A DNA stretch of 64,000 nt from Posidonia oceanica. Its lineage: Eukaryota; Streptophyta; Magnoliopsida; Alismatales; Posidoniaceae. Shown in pieces: positions 11,641 through 23,340 of the stretch. A model generated the notes under the pieces. That model did not search any database, was not told where the DNA came from, and was given only the letters and a program-made list of their open reading frames with translations. The stretch lies in NCBI GenBank assembly GCA_037176725.1, contig JAZBRS010000029.1, forward strand, positions 45,084,001 to 45,148,000. Reading direction: 5' to 3'. Position 1 is the first letter of the stretch; each line of letters starts with the position of its first letter. A program made the translations under genes and the position numbers.

Positions 11641-13016
11641 GTGACGCTTTAGGATGGTCACGCTCACTCGGGTATTCTTGTAGCCTCGGTGCGCGACCTC
11701 CGTCCCGGCAACTCCTTCTGCTGTTTGCTCTGGCCTGACTGATTCTACTGAGTGCTCTGCTGATAATGCTGAGGGCCTTGCTGATTCTGCTGTTGAGACT
11801 GCTGATGATTCTGCTGCTGAGGCTGCTAGCAACTCTGTTATTGATTCGGCCTTCTGCTCTGTTACTGCTGCTGCTTGGACTGCTAGTGCTTCCTCCTCTG
11901 AGTCTTCTAGTGTTCTTAGGGAGGGTATGCCGGACCGGCGGCTGATCTGGGCACTGCCGCTCACTATGCTGCTCTGGTGAGGCATGTGTTGCACAAACCA
12001 CCTAGACCCGCCTTCTGGTTGGAGAGTGATGAGCTCATCTTGTGTAGGGGAGTTCGGTGCTGCCGAGCCTTCTTTCAGGACCATGATAGAGGCATGGTCT
12101 TCTTGCAGAGGAGGGTCCGTAACCACGGCTTTCCCTTTCCTTTCTGCGACTCGATGCTCTGCCAGGTCTTCTGCTATCGACTTAAGTTGTTCTTGATAAA
12201 GTAGCTCTAAGTCGGACATCCATGAATCGACCTGGGCTTCTATCGCCACTCCTTCCTCCTCGTCCAAGAGTGAGTCGACGTAGTAGGCGCCAGGGGCCTG
12301 CGGCACTGGCCCGACTGCAAGGCGGATTGCTGCCCTAGGAATTTGCATGATCTGGTTCATGGGCGCGCCTGATAGCGGCAGCTTTGGTGTGGGAGATCCA
12401 AACAGACTGGTCAGCGGGGCCACAGATGGGTATGCTGCCAGTGTCACTGTTGCAGGTGAAGGGCAGGCAGAGGCGCCCTTCTGAGGGCTCAAGGGCCGGG
12501 AGACTAAGGTGCTTAGCTGGTTCCCTACAACTAGCTGTGATTGTGAGAGTGCAGCTTTAGACGCCATGGGGTCCTGCCATGAGAGCTGCTGCTTGGCGTC
12601 AGGAAGATGTGGAGCGGACTGTGCCGACAGCATTCCTAGTGGTGCGGCCGCTGGAGTGGGCTGAGCTATGCTGCTGACTGAATTAGTTGACTACCCCTCC
12701 AGAGAGAGGGACAGTGGCACTGGTGTGACTGCGACCGCTGGTTGCTTGCCTGATCCTGCCAGAAGGAGTGTCTCTGACTCCTGAGCTGCTGCTGCCTGTA
12801 TTTGAAATGTAGATGTGGCTGCAAAAGTGTGAGGGCTTGCCAGTTCTACCACAGAGCCTACTGAGCTGTTTGCTGTATCTGCTAGAGGGAGAGCTGAACA
12901 TACTGATTGCGGTGCCTCTGTACTGATCATTGCCTTACTGCCAGTTGGGACTGCCTCTACAGTGCCAGACTGCTCCTCATCTGAGTAGTAGTCCTCAATG
13001 CGGACCCAGTCTTCTG
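11641..13016 (-). pseudogene. Element A protease-RT linker
   Basis: The Ala/Ser/Glu-rich stretch between protease and RT. It matches D between about 60050 and 61430 in the same polyprotein frame. It is broken by CAG-to-TAG at 12691-12693 and is out of frame with the protease part because A and B both lack one base present in D near 13070 (D position about 59989). No domain is recognised. The repeated Ala/Ser/Glu tract (11700-11900) is low complexity. Confidence 0.75.
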
Positions 13017-14915
13017 TCAGCGCCGCGGCTTGATCATCGGTCGATCCCAGGATTCCTGCACTGGTGAAGTTAGTGAGGTCTCTGGGATGGCTGGTTCTTG
13101 ATTCTTGAGCCGAAGGCAGTGATCTTCGTTGAGCTTGGGCTCGTAACCGAGGCCTTCAGATTTCCTCCGCTCCACTGCTACGATCGGCTCTGCGATCCCC
13201 TGGCTATGACGCCCGAGCGGTGTACCCTTTATGTAACCCCACCTGTGACATACATTCACGACCAATCGAAAGGGGTTGCTGTGATCGGCCAAGGAGTGGA
13301 CATGTTCAAGATCAGGAATGAAGTTAACCGGCTCGCACCGATTAACGCGATATAGGGCTTCAGAAGTCTCGGCGTCAAACGGGATAGCTTGTGAAGACAC
13401 GGGGGAGATTGCTTCGATCCACTCCTTCTCAAAGTTCTCCACCATGACGACAATGACATCATCGCCGCGACGGTACTTTATCATCCGATGGAGGGTCGAT
13501 GGAAGGACCTGATGCTTGTGGAGCCAAGGATGCCCAAGCAGAAGATTGAAATTTGGCTTCAACTCGATGACATAGAATTCAACATCGAAGACGACCAGGC
13601 CGATGGCGAGAGGAATAATCAGAATCCCTAGAGCATCATGGTGGGTGTTGTCAAAAGCTGTCATTCCCTTCACGGCTGGCGTGATGTCCTCGGCTTCGAA
13701 TCCGAGCTTGGTTGCAGTACGCAAGGGGCAGACGTTAAGGCCTGACCCATTATCAACCAGTGTTAGGGGAATGTGAAAACTTTTGAACTGAACCGTGACG
13801 AACAGGGGTTGGTTGTGATTAATCCCCGCCGGAGGCAGCTCATCACTCGTAAAAGAGATGACTTGGGGCTCCGTAATCAACCCTACCATGCTTTCCAAGG
13901 CTGAAGGCTCAATAGACTGGGACACACGGGTAGCCTGGAACACGCGAAGAAAAGCCTCGCGGTGTTCGGCAGAGGTGTGGATTAGGTCCCAAAAGGAAAT
14001 GTCAGCTTTGACCTTCTTAAGTTTGGAGGTTAAGTCTGCCTTGGGTTGGTTCTTTTTGGCAACAGGAGGGGTTGTTTGGGCAAGCTCTAAGGGGGTAGTG
14101 GTAGGAAGCTGGGCCGCTACAGGCTGGGTAGGGATTTGGCTTGCTACAGGTTGATTTAGGGTTGGATCTGCTACGGGTTGGTCGGAGGGTGGGGGCATGG
14201 CAGGCTTGGGGTGATTTGGCCTAATTACCGGCATTGGGGGCCTGTAGACCCTCCCCGATTGCGTTACTTCCGCGCACATTTCTGTGGCGTAGCTGTAAGG
14301 GACGCGATGGGTGTCCAAGGTTAAGTCAATAACCACTGGAGCACGTGCTGCGAGCACAGGAGGGGTTACAGGGGGACCTATTGGGTGTTGAGGTCCACTT
14401 AGAGGGTATGGTTGTTGGGGTGGGAAGGCTGGGGCAGGTTGAGTTCTGCCAAGAAGGTGTACAGGATATTCTAGCTGAGGTCGCCCTAAGAGGTGGACAG
14501 GGAATCTAGGCTGGGCCCTAGCTAGAAGGTGTACTGGGGATTGAGCCTGAGGAAGCACAGCAGGGGGCGCGAGAGGGCGCTCCGGCCTGGCACGCGGTCG
14601 GATCGCGTGAATTCCCGACTCGGAGCCGGCAACTGCCGCAAGATAGAGACGCACAGGGAAAGACTCAGAGATATCAGAGATGAGATCAGAAGGGTCTACC
14701 ACAGAGGTAGCAGGCCCAGAAGGAAAGACGGAATGGATGCCTGAGGTTCCCGCCCCTCCCGGATAAGAGTGCTCCGGCAGGGGTTGGTGGATGATGCCAG
14801 AATGAGGGGGAACAGCTGAATGTGCAGATGCATGCGTGTGTGCTTGAGTGGATGCCTCGTGCGTGTCAATCACAATCGTTCCCGATTCGATTAAATCCTG
14901 AATAGCGTTCCGCAA
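13017..14915 (-). pseudogene. Element A aspartic protease region
   Basis: The 3' half of gag-pro. The retropepsin-like active site reads LVDNGSGLNVCPL (about 13735-13765), the DNGS form usual in Tat elements in place of DT/SG. Conserved LLLGHPWLHKH and MIKYRRGDDVIVV follow. Upstream is a long Pro-rich linker. The open stretch is 746 codons when read on into gag, but it ends early because of a -1 shift shared with B. Confidence 0.88.
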
Positions 14916-16973
14916 GGAGAAGCAATTGTCCGTCGAATGCCCGGCACTTCGATGGAAATTGCAGAAGAGGTTCGCCCTAAACCAATGCGGCAGAGGACTT
15001 GGGGGCGGACGAACCTCCAGGAACTTCAGGAGCGATGCAACCTTTGGCAAGATGACCGTGAGCAATTCCACCAGTGGGGCGAATTTCCACTTCTCAGTGA
15101 GTGGCCTTCTTTGCCTCTGGTATATGCCTTGCTGAACCGGTGCGGCAGGGTAGACCGGTCTAGCGGTGAAAGTGATCTGTGGTGTGGGTGGATTCCTAGG
15201 TGTAGGAGCGTACACCATCTGAGCTGGGGCAGGCCGGGATGGCAAGCGAACAGACACAGCAGGGGAGTCGACGAATGCAACAGCGGTTTTCGGCGAGTCT
15301 TTCCTCTTCGGGCGGTTGTTGTTGCTGCCGCTGTTGTTGTTGGATGCGCTGCTGTTGGCACTGTTACTGCTGATCGCGGCCTGCTAAGCGAACGTAGAGA
15401 GAGCCGAGAAGTTGCCACTCCGCAAGGAACTCTCCACGCGCGCTCCAGCTCTGATGAGTGCAGCAAAAGTAGTGACTGGTTGGACGCTAAGTAGAGCTCC
15501 GAGAGATGGCTGTGCCCCTTTGATGACGATCTCGATGGACTCCTCGTCAGAGGGTCTATCTCGAACCTGAGAGGCAAGGGCGCACCAGCGGCCGACGTAC
15601 TCCCCGAACGGCTCGCTGGAATTCTACTTGATTGCGATCAAGTCCGCCTGCTTTGGGACTAGATCGAGGTTGAAGGAGTATTGTTCCAGGAATGCCTGAC
15701 TGAGGTCGTTCCAAGTCTTGATGGCTGACATATCAAGCGATGTAAACCACTTGAGTGCCGGCCCGGTCAAACTCTTCTAGAACAAGCGGATCAGCAACCT
15801 CTCGTCAGCCTGAAGCTGAGCGAGATCACCGCAATACGCCATCAGGTGTGCCACAGGGCAGCCCCTACCATTGTATTTCTCGAAGTACGGGATTTTGAAC
15901 TTCGGAGGGAGTACCGGCTCTGGAAAGCAGCAGAGGTCCCGAAATTGGTAGGTCTGGTGCTCAGTACCCTGCACTAGTCGTAGTGCCTTCTCCAGGACGT
16001 CCATCTAGTTGTTGATGGGGTCTGGATTTGCTGCCACAGGAGAGGGATCAGCAGGGGTAGTGAGCACATACGCCGAATGGGTCGCACCTAAGTGCTCCTC
16101 TGGATCTACCATAGCGTCGCCTGGTGGAGCAACGGGATGGCCGACGTATCCGTGCTAAGGAACTGTGTATGCAGGAGTGTATGCAGGATGCTGGGCTTGA
16201 TGCAAAGGAGAAGAGTAGATGCCATGCTGTGCTGTGATAGGGGTAGGATGACGGAGCGCCAGTTGCTGTACGGGCGGGGTGCCAGACAGCGAGCTGGTGA
16301 GGTACTGGGCTCCAGCCGGTCCAAAGGACTGACCACCAGTGGGAAGAGGAGCATGCTGTGCTAAGTGTTGTGCAGCAGGAGGCGGTAAACGGGCCCCCAT
16401 CGTCGGAACCGTGAGCAGTTGAGACGATGGTCGAGGCGGAGGTGTAGAGGTTGATGCATGAGATGCAGGAACTGGCCTCAAAGGAACCTCAGGAACGACA
16501 GGAGCACAAGAAGGACGAACAGATAGAGCCATGCCGTGCAGTCTCTAGGCAAGCTCCATCAGGTGCTGGTACTGTGCCTCAGGCGTCTCGCCAGTGGGGA
16601 CGCTGAAGTGCAGTGCCGGCGGAGGTTGAGAAGCAAGTGGCACGGACACAGACTGTCCGGGCGGAAAAGGTTCTACAGAAAAAGTCGCAGCAGCGGTAGA
16701 AGGGATGTCAAAGGCGACGTATCCTTGGGACGGAGGGGGCAGTGGCGTCTCCGAAACGCGAGTAACGGTCGTCAAGATAGACTCGACGATCGGATCCGGA
16801 GGAAGAGATGCTTGCCACTATCCCGGGACATACTGGGATCCTAGAGGCGCCAGGGGAAAAAACCTTGGCGTCGGAGGGGGAACAACGGGGACAGAAGGAG
16901 CAACCGGAGGGGCCGGAACGGAAACACCCTCCATGACAGGAGTGAAGAGAGGCTCATTGACGTACTGGGCCAT
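14916..16973 (-). pseudogene. gag: Element A gag
   Basis: Retrotransposon Gag with a Pro-rich N-terminus, a capsid-like core (RGCPVAHLMAYCGDLAQLQ) and a C-x2-H-x4-H-x4-C zinc knuckle (CNFHRSAGHSTDNC). The start is placed at the ATG (16971-16973) matching D. The frame is cut by TAG at 16818, 16545, 16155, 15777 and 15624 (all CAG or CAA in other copies) and at 15384 (AAG in D). B shares those at 16155 and 15777. This copy cannot make Gag. Confidence 0.92.
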
Positions 16974-18261
16974 TGCTGACCAAGAGCGCGTGAGAACAGG
17001 GCTGCGACGGGTGTTCAAGCGGTGATTCCTAATAGGAGCTATCGTCGCAAAGGCGGATAGCTCAGAAGGGGGAATGGTCGCGAATAAGGTCGCAACAGGG
17101 GTGCCAACAAAGGTCGGTACTCAAGCTCTAGCAAGGGGAACTCGCTTACCGATCACTGGTGACACAAACAAAAGGAAACTAGGGTTAGAAACTGAAAAGA
17201 TGAATGCAAATGAGTTAAGTTAAATGGCATGAATGATATGCATGCTTTCTAGTATGCCCCCTTACCTAGCTAGTGTATCTTAGCAGGTGATCTACTTCGG
17301 GTATCCCTAGGTGTACGGGTCACCGACTCAGGTCAGAAAAGTAGGTTCCCTGCCTAACTCCCGGCCCAAAGCTTAGGTAATGACAGGGTGGTGCGTTGGT
17401 GGCCTCTACCCCGCCAAAGCGTGGGTGGTACCCTCTACTAACACCGACACGACCCCCGGACAAAGGGGGGACAGACCGGCTGCCTCGCGCCATGCCCAAA
17501 GCGGTGGAGCAGGAGGCCGGGACTGTCCTTTGCAGACTAATAGGTGGACTCAGATGAGAAGATGCATGCCCTATATGATGCTTATGCAAATGATTAAAGT
17601 CTTTTATCTTGCGTGTTTTATTAACCAAAGGGGGGGGAAGGATTATTTGAAGTCTCTAGTTACTCCTGGAAGTTCCTTTTACTTGCCATTTTTAGTTAAC
17701 CATGGGGAGAGCAAACAAGTCTCTACTATCCTAGGCATGGCAAGTGCGAAAGGGAAGAAAATCAGTCAAACATGGCAGGCAAACAACATACAACACAGCA
17801 AAAGGCAAGTGCATGGCATGTGCGAGTGTTTGTGGGCATGATAGCGAAGAAAAAGCATTCATCATGTCAAAAGGCATACATGCAAGGCATGTGCGTGCGT
17901 AGTGACATAGCAATGGTGTAAGAGAAGCATTCAGCATTCAAAAAGCATGTATTGTTGCCAAACAAGTATGTAGACATGCATTGTGCAAGAAGTAAAGCAA
18001 TAAAAAGCTGATAGATAAGGAAAGACAAAGACAAGTAAGCATTAAAGCAGGTAAGAGCAGAAGCAGAGAAACAAACAAGCAACAAGCAAGCAATCAAGCA
18101 AAGCAACCAAGTAAGGGCGCCACAGCAGGCAAAGCAAAGCAAAACAGAGCGCAAACCGAGGCAAAGGAGGTGCAAAACCTAGACAGAGTAGCCACGAGAC
18201 GACTCGCTAGGAGTTTGCACAAAAAAGCGAACAAAACAGGCAAAGGAGGTACAAAAGGCAA
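16974..18261 (-). other. Element A 5' leader
   Basis: About 1.3 kb between PBS and gag, without a gene, aligned with the leaders of B (25411-26700) and D (54799-56107). The stretch 17230-17560 is the best conserved part and also survives in fragment I. A branch-point-like CTAAC, a pyrimidine tract and CAG (complement of 17156-17158) resemble a 3' splice site shortly before gag. The rest is rich in AAGCAAGCAAGC. Confidence 0.65.
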
Positions 18262-18625
18262 ACAAAGCAAGCGAATCCCAAGCGAGTGAAAGCGAAGGCG
18301 AAAGCCGGAGTCTGTCATCCCCAGTGGAGTCACCACTGTCGACTTCACTGGGCAAAGTAGACAGGCAAGCAAGCAAGCAAAAGCAAGGCAAAGGGCACAA
18401 AGGCGAACAAAGAATGCAAATCCCAAGCGAGCGAAAGCGAAGGCGAAAGTCGGAGTCTAGCATCCCCAGTGGAGTCGCCACTGTCGACTTCGCTGGGCAA
18501 AGCAGACAGGCAAGCAAGCAAACAAAAGCAAGGCAAAGGGCACAAAGGCGAACAAAGAATGCAAATCCGAAGCAAGCGAAAGCGAAGGCGAAAGCCGAAG
18601 TCTAGCATCCCCAGCGGAGTCGCCA
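18262..18625 (-). repeat. 145-bp tandem unit carrying three PBS copies (A)
   Basis: The PBS sequence (complement TCCCCAGCGGAGTCGCCA) occurs at 18608-18625 next to the LTR, and again at 18463-18480 and 18318-18335, each exactly 145 bp further in. Flanking GAAAGCGAAGGCGAAAGCC words repeat with it. Only the outermost copy touches the LTR. D and G have a single PBS. Confidence 0.9.
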
Positions 18626-18626
18626 C

Positions 18627-19355
18627 TGTAGTAATCCCAATCAGAAATAAGGCTTACTATTAGCGGCGAGGTCCAAGGAGGAGGGCTCAACTCGAAAATA
18701 CTTAAAATAGAGGAGAAAAGGTAAAAAAGAAGATGAAGATAAGACAAAATCAGAGTCGCCACCGTGTCTATTATCGAGAGACAAGGAAAATCGGGGGAAA
18801 TGCGTGAATTAACACGCAAAACCAAGCAAGAAATGCAAAGCAAAGCAATGCAAAGGAAAACAAATGCAAATGAATGCAAATGAGATGACTCATGCCTAGG
18901 ATAAGGGCGATATGGTCATTGCGGGCCAAAAGACTGGGCAAGGACTCCTGTTACGCGCGGGGAAGGTGTTAGGCACCCCCGACACGCCCGAGAATCGGTC
19001 TTTCTAGGCTTACGCTCGCATACACAGGGAAATGCAGATTTGAATGCCTAAATGCCAATGAATGCCTGAATGAATGCTCATAGGTGTGCTCTAAGTGGTG
19101 GAATGCAATGCAAGAAAGTAAACGTGCTGTCTAAGTGCTCAGCAGCGCTGTCTGTGTTCCGAACCGGGCGAAACCTGGTTCGTGAGAACTCCAGGCAGTA
19201 AGCATCACCGCCCTATATGCAAATGCAAGCGAAAAAGCAAAACAACGGTAAATCCATGCTGATGCAAGCGACATGCAATAGAAAACGGCGTAAAACACAC
19301 GAAATAATGCACGAAACGAGAGTGGCACGCAAAACGGTGCAAGAAAACAAGACGG
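18627..19355 (-). mobile_element. Truncated LTR between internal regions A and B
   Basis: The 3'-terminal ~730 bp of a long Tat LTR (- strand): terminal ATTACTACA adjoining A's PBS, conserved hairpin (18958-18981), TATA-like block, and the first units of the 30-bp array. The rest of the LTR, and everything of B downstream of RT, is missing at a junction near 19355. It is what remains of the middle LTR in an LTR-internal-LTR-internal-LTR tandem. Confidence 0.9.
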
Positions 19356-19379
19356 GTACCCAGAGAGTACGGGGTGGCT
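19356..19379 (-). other. 24-bp integrase scrap at deletion junction
   Basis: Between the LTR relic and B's truncated RT lies GTACCCAGAGAGTACGGGG plus TGGCT. It matches integrase positions 2877-2900 with one dinucleotide missing, in the same orientation. It translates as ATPYSL, part of the integrase motif before YGMEAVLP. It is either a retained island between two deletions or filler copied during break repair. Confidence 0.75.
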
Positions 19380-20077
19380 GCCATTTTGATTTGATTGTAT
19401 CCAGACAAGCCGTCCATGAAGGAGAGCATCTTGTGGCCCGCTGTATTGTCGACTAGGACATCAATGTGAGGCAGGGGGAAGTCGTCCTTGGGACTCGCCT
19501 TGTTCAGGTCCCTGTAGTCGATGCAGATCCGGATTCGGCCATCTTTCTTGGGCACAGGTACAATGTTTGCCAGCCATTCAGGATAAAGAACGACCTTTAG
19601 AAAGTTGACTCTGAGCTGCTTCATTATCTCTTCTTTGATCATTAGCAGCCACTGCGGTCGCCATCTTCTTAGCTTCTGCTTTACTGGCTTGGCATCTAGG
19701 TTTAAGGGCAGATTGTGCACCACTATCTCTATGTCAAGGCCGACCATATCCTCGTAACTCCAGGCGAAGACATCCGCATATTCTTTCAAGAATGCGATGA
19801 ATTCTGCTCGAGCCTGGGAGGACAGCTGGGCACTGATACGAATTTCTCTGACTTCCTCAGCTGTGCCAATGTTGACAACCTCTGTTTCTTCTTCAACATG
19901 GAGGTTGGGGCCTTCTGGGTCGTTGTCATAGGGTCGGAACTCGGGCAACGGTTCGTCAATCTCATCCATGCCCGTATCGTCCTCCTCTCCATAAGCAATA
20001 AGTTCCGAGAGGATCTCTTTCTCAAAAGAAGGACTTGTGATGTTGAAAGAGTGTACGTGTTCCGCTGCTTGGCCCTA
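19380..20077 (-). pseudogene. pol: Element B reverse transcriptase, truncated
   Basis: The N-terminal third of RT, nearly identical to A, through IRICIDYRDLNKASPKDD and FMDGLSGYNQIKMA, then cut at 19380 before the YVDD motif. RNase H, second RNase H, integrase and the PMD-like gene are absent. Upstream the frame is closed by the TAG at 20075-20077, the same CAG-to-TAG change as in A. Confidence 0.92.
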
Positions 20078-21393
20078 GTGACGCTTCAGGATGGTCACGC
20101 TCACTCGGGTATTCTTGTAGCCTCGGTGCGCGACCTCCATCCCGGCAACTCCTTCTGCTGTTTGCTCTGGCCTGACTGATTCTGCTGAGTGCTCTGCTGA
20201 TAATGCTGAGGGCCTTGCTGATTCTGCTGTTGAGACTGCTGATGATTCTACTGCTGAGGCTGCTAGCAACTCTGTTATTGATTCGGCCTTCTGCTCTGTT
20301 ACTGCTGCTGCTTGGACTGCTAGTGCTTCCTCCTATGAGTCTTCTAGTGTGCTTAGGGAGGGTATGCTGGACCGGCGCCTGATCTGGGCACTGCCGCTCG
20401 CTATGCTGCTCCGGTGAGGCATGTGTTGCACAAACCACCTAGACCCGCCTTTTGGTTGGAGAGTGATGAGCTCATCTGGTCTAGGGGAGTCTGGTGCTGC
20501 CGAGCCTTCTTCCAGGACCATGATAGAGGCATGGTCTTCTTGCAGAGGAGGGTCCGTAACCACGGCTTTCCCTTTCCTTTCTGCAGCTTGATGCTCCGCC
20601 AGGTCTTCTGCTATCGACTTAAGTTGTTCTTGATAAAGTAGCTCTAAGTCGGACATCCATGAATCGACCTGGGCTTCTATCGCCACTCCTTCCTCCTCGT
20701 CCAAGGGTGAGTCGACGTAGTAGGCGCCAGGGGCCTGCGGCACTGGCCCGACTGCAAGGCGGATTGCTGCCCTAGGAATTTGCATGATCTGGTTCATGGG
20801 CGCGCCTAATAGCGGCAGCTTTGGTGTGGGAGATCCAAACAGACTGGTCAGCGGGGCCACAGATGGGTATGCTGCCAGTGTCACTGTTGCAGGTGAAGGG
20901 CAGGCAGAGGCGCCCTTCTGAGGGCTCAAGGGCCGGGAGACTAAGGTGCTTAGCTGGTTCCCTACAACTAGCTGTGATTGTGAGAGTGCAGCTTTAGACG
21001 CCATGGGGTCCTGCCATGAGAGCTGCTGCTTGGCGTCAGGAAGATGTGGAGCGGACTGTGCCGACAGCATTCCTAGTGGTGCGGCCGCTGGAGTGGGCTG
21101 AGCTATGCTGCTGACTGAATTAGTTGACTGCCCCTCCAGAGAGAGGGACAGTGGCACTGGTGTGACTGCGACCGCTGGTTGCTTGCCTGTTCCTGCCAGA
21201 AGGAGTGTCTCTGACTCCTGAGCTGCTGCTGCCTGTATTTGAAATGTAGATGTGGCTGCAAAAGTGTGAGGGCTTGCCAGTTCTACCACAGATCCTGCTG
21301 AGCTGTCTGCTGTATCTGCTAGAGGGAGAGCTGAACATACTGATTGCGGTGCCTCTGTACTGATCATTACCTTGCTGCCAGTTGGGACTGCCT
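20078..21393 (-). pseudogene. Element B protease-RT linker
   Basis: The counterpart of A 11641-13016, open over 344 codons apart from a TAG at 20333-20335 (GAG in A). The TAG at 12691 in A is a normal CAG here, so that change post-dates the A/B split. Low-complexity Ala/Ser sequence with no recognised domain. Confidence 0.75.
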
Positions 21394-23340
21394 CTACTGT
21401 GCCAGACTGCTCCTCATCCGAGTAGTAGTCCTCAATGCGGACCCAGTCTTCTGTCGGCGCCGCGACTTGATCATCGGTCGATCCCAGGATTCCTGCACTG
21501 GTGAAGTTAGTGAGGTCGCTGGGATGGCTGGTTCTTGATTCTTGAGCCGAAGGCAGTGATCTTCGTTGAGCTTGGGCTCGTAACCGAGGCCTTCAAATTT
21601 CCTCCGCTCCACTGGTACGATCGGCTCTGCGATCCCCTGGCCATGACGCCCGAGCAGTGTACCCTTTATGTAACCCCACCTGTGACATACATTCTCGACC
21701 ATTCGAAAGGGGTTGCTGTGAACGGCCAAGGAGTGGACACGTTCAAGATCAGGAATGAAGTTAACCGGCTCGCACCGATTAACGCGATATAGGGCTTCAG
21801 AAGTCTCGGGGTCAAACGGGATAGCTTGTGAAGACATGGGGGAGACTGCTTCGATCCGCTCCTTCTCAAAGTTCTCCGCCATGACGACAATGACATCATC
21901 GCCGCGACGGTACTTTATCATCCGATGGAAGGTCGAAGGAAGGACCTGATGCTTGTGGAGCCAAGGACGCCCAAGCAGAAGATTGAAATTTGGCTTCAAG
22001 TCGACGACATAGAATTCTACATCGAAGACGACCGGGCCGATGGCGAGAGGAATAATTAGAATCCCTAGAGCGTCATGGTGGGTGTTGTCAAAAGTTGTCA
22101 TTCCCTTCACGGCTGGCGTGATGTCCTCGGCTTTGAATCCGAGCTTGGTTGCAGTACGCAAGGGGCAAACGTTAAGGCCTGACCCATTATCAACCAGTGT
22201 TAGGGGAATGCGAAAGCTTTTGAACTGAACCGTGACGAACAGGGGTTGGTTGTGATTAATCCCCGCTGGAGGCAGCTCATCACTCGTAAAAGAGATGACC
22301 TGGGGCTCCGTAATCAACCCTACCATGCTTTCCAAGGCTGAAGGCTCAATAGACTGGGACACACGGGCAGCCTGGAACACGTGAAGAAAAGCCTCGCGGT
22401 GTTCGGTAGAGGTGTGGATTAGGTCCCAAATGGAAATGTCAGCTTTGACCTTCTTAAGTTGGGAGGTTAAGTCTGCCTTGGGTTGGTTCTTTTTGGCAAC
22501 AGGAGGGGTTGTTTGGGCAAGCTCTAAGGGGGTAGTGGCAGGAAGCTGGGCCGCTACAGGCTGGGCAGGGATTTGGCTTGCTACGGGTTGATTTAGGGTT
22601 GGATCTGCTACGGGTTGGTTGGAGGGTGGGGGCTTGGCAGGCTTGGGGTGATTTGGCCTAATTGCCGGCATTGAGGGCCTGTAGACCCTCCCCGATCACG
22701 TTACTTCCGCGCACATTTCTGTGGCATAGCTGTAAGGGACGCGATGGGTGTCCAAGGTTAAGTCAATAACCACTGGAGCACGTGTTGCGAGCACAGGAGG
22801 GGTTACAGGGGGACCTATTGGGTGTTGAGGTCCACCTAGAGGGTATGGTTGTTGGGGTGGGAAGGCTGGGGCAGGTTGAGGTCTGCCTAGAAGGTGTACA
22901 GGATATTCTAGCTAAGGTCGCCCTAAGAGGTGGACAGGGAATCTAGGCTGGGCCCTAGCTAGAAGGTGTACAGGGGATTGAGCCTGAGGAAGCACAGCAG
23001 GGGGCGCGAGAGGGCGCTCCGACCTGACACGCGGTCGGATCGCGTGAATTCCCGACTCGGAGCCGGCAACTGCCGCAAGAAAGAGACTCACAGGGAAAGG
23101 CTCATAGATATCAGAGATGAGATCAGAAGGGTCTACCACAGAGGTTGCAGGCCCAGAAGGAAAGACGGAATGGATGCCTGAGGTTCCCGCCCCTCCCGGA
23201 TAAGAGTGCTCCGGTAGGGGTTGGTGGATGATGCCAGACTGAGGGGGAACAGCTGAATGTGCAGATGCATGCGTGTGTGCTTGAGTGGATGCCTCGTGCG
23301 TGTCAATCACAATCGTTCCCGATTCGATTAAATCTTGAAT
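21394..23340 (-). pseudogene. Element B protease region
   Basis: Retropepsin-like region with LVDNGSGLNVCPL and LLLGRPWLHKH. It has a CGA-to-TGA stop at 22696-22698, a CAG-to-TAG at 22912-22914, and the one-base deletion relative to D that it shares with A near 21480-21510. Otherwise it follows A closely. Confidence 0.88.

Noticed and set aside
18179..18626. Overlapping ~100-codon frames on the - strand of A (and 26531-27063 in B)
   Set aside because: They arise from the 145-bp tandem units around the PBS, which explain the repetition.
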